From Dyella ginsengisoli LA-4 (GTDB taxonomy: Bacteria > Pseudomonadota > Gammaproteobacteria > Xanthomonadales > Rhodanobacteraceae): a DNA stretch of 36,702 bases. Positions within the stretch are counted from its first letter, which is position 1, and the number at the start of each line of letters is the position of its first letter. Below the pieces are notes generated by a model. That model had not been told where the DNA came from. It saw only the letters and a program-made list of their open reading frames with translations, and did no database searches. This document shows positions 34,607-36,702 of this stretch, one piece after another. Location: positions 1 to 36,702 of the forward strand of contig NZ_AMSF01000079.1 in assembly GCF_000334915.1 (NCBI RefSeq), written 5' to 3'. Position numbers and translations under genes: made by a program.

Positions 34607-36094
34607 TCAAGCTGCAATTGACTCATCCAGGACCAAACATGCGGCGGCCTGACGAAGCGTCTGCTGGAGTGAATCTGCAACGGAGAAGCCAAGCAGCGGA
34701 GGAACTGCGTTGCCAATCTGGCGAAACGACGCATTCATCGCACCAGCGAACTCGAACGCATCAGGAAAGGACTGAAGCCGAGCAGCTTCGCGCACCGAGA
34801 TCATGCGCTTCTGACGTCCGTCGTAGTGAATATGGGAGTAAGTGTCCTTTCCGAGATGAGCCGTAAGCGTCCGAGACGGTGCATCAGGATCCAGCTTCCA
34901 CCACTTATTTGGAAACTTGTCTCCGTTATATGGTGGAACAGTCGCCTTCTCCAGGGCGATGTAGCGCTGCGTGAGCGGCCCGGGGCGCACTCGCTCCTGC
35001 GAGAGCCTTTCTTCCAGCATTTTCCTGGCAATCCTCAATGCCACCGGGTAGTCGCCCCCCCGCGGCATACGGCCAAAAATGGGGAAGTCCCGTGCCGTCA
35101 GCCTCACGACGTTCCCACTAACATCGCCAGTGGTCGCAAACCCGCTCCAGTTGCGCATCAGCCTTGCATAGGAGGACAGAGCGACTTGCTCCCGATAAGA
35201 CATCCGATCTTGAACCTTGCGTTTGCGGATCACGGACGTGTCACGCAAATGATCAGAAATGAACGGCAGGTCTGAGAGCGCGTCCATGACACTCACCGAA
35301 CGTGGGAGCGCCTCATCGGGCGTAAGGATCGGCACGAAGTGGGAACCTTCCCTTTTGACATGTTTGAGCGCTACTGCACGCGTACCCTCGTAGCCGCGAG
35401 GCAGCTTCATGAAGTGCGTCGGGATTGGAAATTGCGGGGTGACACCGAGGCTCGCGTCTAAAGCAACAATGAAGAGTCGCTCACGCAGCTGCGGGACACC
35501 GTAGAACGCTGAATTTAGAAGCGTGTACCTAGCCACATACCCGAGACTCGCCAAGCTTGAAGCAATTTCCTCAGGGACGTTGTGCCCGCCAAAATTCATA
35601 ATATCAGGGACATTCTCAATCAGAATGGCTAGCGGCCTCGTCTCGTCAACAATCTGAAGGAAGCGCCGGTATAAAGATGCGCGAGGATCGTTCTTGAACG
35701 CATCCACATCGCCCGTCACCGAGCGTAGCTTTGATCTACCTATCCGCGCGAACGCCTGGCACGGGAGACCTGCTGCTAGCACATCGAAAGCATCACGCGG
35801 TGAGCTTGGCAGGCCAAAGTCATCCACGAGATCGGCCATGTTCTGTCTGACCATGTCACGCGGACGAGACCACTGTGCACGCTTATCCTCGCCCTCTGGC
35901 GCGAAGTTAAGCGCGTAGGTCTCGTTGGCTTCGCGATCGAGCTCTACGTGTGCGGCGAGCTCAAACCCGGCAGCCTTCAATCCCATAGAAAGCCCCCCGC
36001 AACCCGAGCAGAGCTCAAGAACCCTGGGTTTGTGGCCTTGAGCAATTCTCTCAAGCTTTCCTCGTGCCAACTGGCTAGCGATCGACATGGACAT
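34607..36094 (-). CDS. dcm: DNA (cytosine-5-)-methyltransferase
   Basis: 495 residues from ATG 36094; the second ATG at 36088 has better spacing (8 nt) to GAGGG and may be the real start. All core motifs of the C5 class are present: motif I VLELCSGCGGLSMGL, motif IV GLPCQAFARIG with catalytic Cys112, motif VI ILIENVPD (Glu160), motif VIII QLRERLFIVA, motif IX REAARLQSFPDAF and motif X QIGNAVPPLLG. The target recognition part between VIII and IX is about 210 residues long. It transfers methyl from AdoMet to cytosine in a specific site and protects host DNA from the downstream endonuclease. It overlaps the end of vsr by 20 nt, which implies translational coupling. The symbol denotes the class; the recognition site is unknown. 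Confidence 0.95.
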   Translation of the reverse strand: MSMSIASQLARGKLERIAQGHKPRVLELCSGCGGLSMGLKAAGFELAAHVELDREANETYALNFAPEGEDKRAQWSRPRDMVRQNMADLVDDFGLPSSPRDAFDVLAAGLPCQAFARIGRSKLRSVTGDVDAFKNDPRASLYRRFLQIVDETRPLAILIENVPDIMNFGGHNVPEEIASSLASLGYVARYTLLNSAFYGVPQLRERLFIVALDASLGVTPQFPIPTHFMKLPRGYEGTRAVALKHVKREGSHFVPILTPDEALPRSVSVMDALSDLPFISDHLRDTSVIRKRKVQDRMSYREQVALSSYARLMRNWSGFATTGDVSGNVVRLTARDFPIFGRMPRGGDYPVALRIARKMLEERLSQERVRPGPLTQRYIALEKATVPPYNGDKFPNKWWKLDPDAPSRTLTAHLGKDTYSHIHYDGRQKRMISVREAARLQSFPDAFEFAGAMNASFRQIGNAVPPLLGFSVADSLQQTLRQAAACLVLDESIAA

Positions 36095-36512
36095 CGCCCT
36101 CTTTCTTGTTCTCTAGAAAACCAATCAGGCGCGAGTCCAACGCTTCAATCTCCCTGGTCTCACATTCCCAGATCACCAAGGCGTCCCAGCCAATTTCCTC
36201 CAGTTCCTTTATCACACGCTGATCCCTCTGGACGTTCGCATCAAACTTAGTTCGCCAAAATTCGATGTTCGACTTGGGGAAGTATGCAAGCCTGCATCCA
36301 ACATGACGGTGCCAGAAGCATCCGTGAACAAGGATGACCTTCTGGCGCGATGGGAAGACCAGATCCGGGCTTCCAGGAAGCCTTTGATCGTGGAGGCGAT
36401 ATCGGTATCCCAGCGCATGAGTCAGCTGCCTGACAACCATCTCCGGTTTCGTATCCTTTCTCCGAATCCGCGCCATCAATCTCGAACGATCTTCGGGCGA
36501 AAGGCTGTCCAT
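36075..36512 (-). CDS. vsr: Very short patch repair endonuclease Vsr
   Basis: 145 residues from ATG 36512; only a weak purine patch precedes it. The family is obvious: RLMARIRRKDTKPEMVVRQL, YRYRLHDQRLPGSPDLVFPS, HGCFWHRHVGC, PKSNIEFWRTKF and ALVIWECE. Asp50 in GSPDLVF is the metal-binding catalytic residue and His68/His70 match the active-site histidines of the E. coli enzyme. Cys65, Cys73 and Cys117 are candidate structural zinc ligands. Vsr nicks next to T in T:G mismatches made by deamination of 5-methylcytosine, and so limits mutation at the sites of the neighbouring methyltransferase. First gene of the operon. Confidence 0.95.
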   Translation of the reverse strand: MDSLSPEDRSRLMARIRRKDTKPEMVVRQLTHALGYRYRLHDQRLPGSPDLVFPSRQKVILVHGCFWHRHVGCRLAYFPKSNIEFWRTKFDANVQRDQRVIKELEEIGWDALVIWECETREIEALDSRLIGFLENKKEGDVHVDR

Positions 36513-36619
36513 TCTTCACGGGGCGGCAAAGAGCTGCACGATGCCAGGACGCGCAACATGCGTGCTCGCGGCACTGATGAGATGCATCAAGAGCTGCTCG
36601 CGTAGACGACATACAACGT

Positions 36620-36702
36620 TCCAGCCGACGTCCCCCCACTTTTGAGTAGCACCGTGGTTTGGAGTCCAATCCCCCAACTGATGGAGATTGGACGTGAAAA
36701 AG
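36620..36702 (+). mobile_element. Possible left end of an insertion sequence and start of its transposase
   Basis: The stretch CCCCCCACTTTTGAGTAGC near 36635 resembles IS terminal sequences. At 36694 GTG AAA AAG begins a frame (MKK...) with GGAG at 36683-36686, as in OrfA of IS3-family elements. Only 3 codons are visible, so this is a suggestion. It would place an IS on the upstream side of vsr. Confidence 0.25.

Noticed and set aside
1-36702. CRISPR arrays, tRNA and rRNA genes
   Set aside because: No regularly spaced direct repeats of CRISPR length and no tRNA cloverleaf or rRNA-like stretch was noticed when reading through both strands. A covariance search was not possible.

Overview
The window looks like chromosomal DNA of a high-GC gammaproteobacterium of the Xanthomonadales, most likely Rhodanobacteraceae (Dyella, Luteibacter or Rhodanobacter type). 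The reasons are the strong G/C third-position bias, the many secreted peptidases and hydrolases (M28, M61, PhoD, class C beta-lactamase-like, sortilin-type propeller), a propeller/hybrid-kinase/GGDEF fusion, and REP-like palindromes between genes. The genus is an inference from style, not from a marker gene.

Layout. 1-2567 (-): 5'-truncated-by-window view of a large secreted heparinase II/III-like polysaccharide lyase that runs into a Pro-Ala linker and off the left edge. 2568-3660: about 1.1 kb without a supportable gene, with one palindrome. 3661-6038: secreted alpha/beta hydrolase, a small secreted protein, and an orphan winged-helix regulator. 6189-9469: a dead DUF3883 nuclease-like gene, a Tat-exported PhoD phosphatase/phosphodiesterase, and a DUF2892 membrane protein with an FNR/ANR-like box. 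9838-13209: FAD monooxygenase and M61 peptidase. 13684-15427: a broken second copy of the DUF2892 gene, small secreted proteins and a YCII protein. 15705-18690: an accessory stretch with the intact DUF3883 nuclease-like gene, a four-helix membrane protein, a cysteine-rich putative metal-binding protein and a GNAT acetyltransferase. 19229-24906: a frameshifted small gene, M28 peptidase, serine hydrolase, DUF4019 protein, DUF1801 protein. 25071-29474 (-): a 1467-residue periplasmic-propeller hybrid histidine kinase ending in a GGEEF diguanylate cyclase. 30028-33144 (+): a secreted beta-propeller protein of the sortilin/BNR type. 33434-36512 (-): a compact vsr - C5 methyltransferase - restriction endonuclease operon of visibly lower GC, bracketed by IS-like traces.

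The genes do not form one pathway. Three themes stand out: (1) two gene families (DUF3883 and DUF2892) are each present twice, one intact and one broken copy, in mirrored order around 9.5-13.7 kb; (2) from about 17 kb rightward the intergenic gaps carry copies of a REP-like palindrome family plus a second dispersed repeat of about 62 bp; (3) two accessory modules touch DNA metabolism: the DUF3883/membrane-protein pair and the restriction-modification-Vsr operon. Best candidates for something undescribed are the DUF3883 plus membrane protein pair and the neighbouring cysteine-rich protein/GNAT pair bracketed by half-palindromes.
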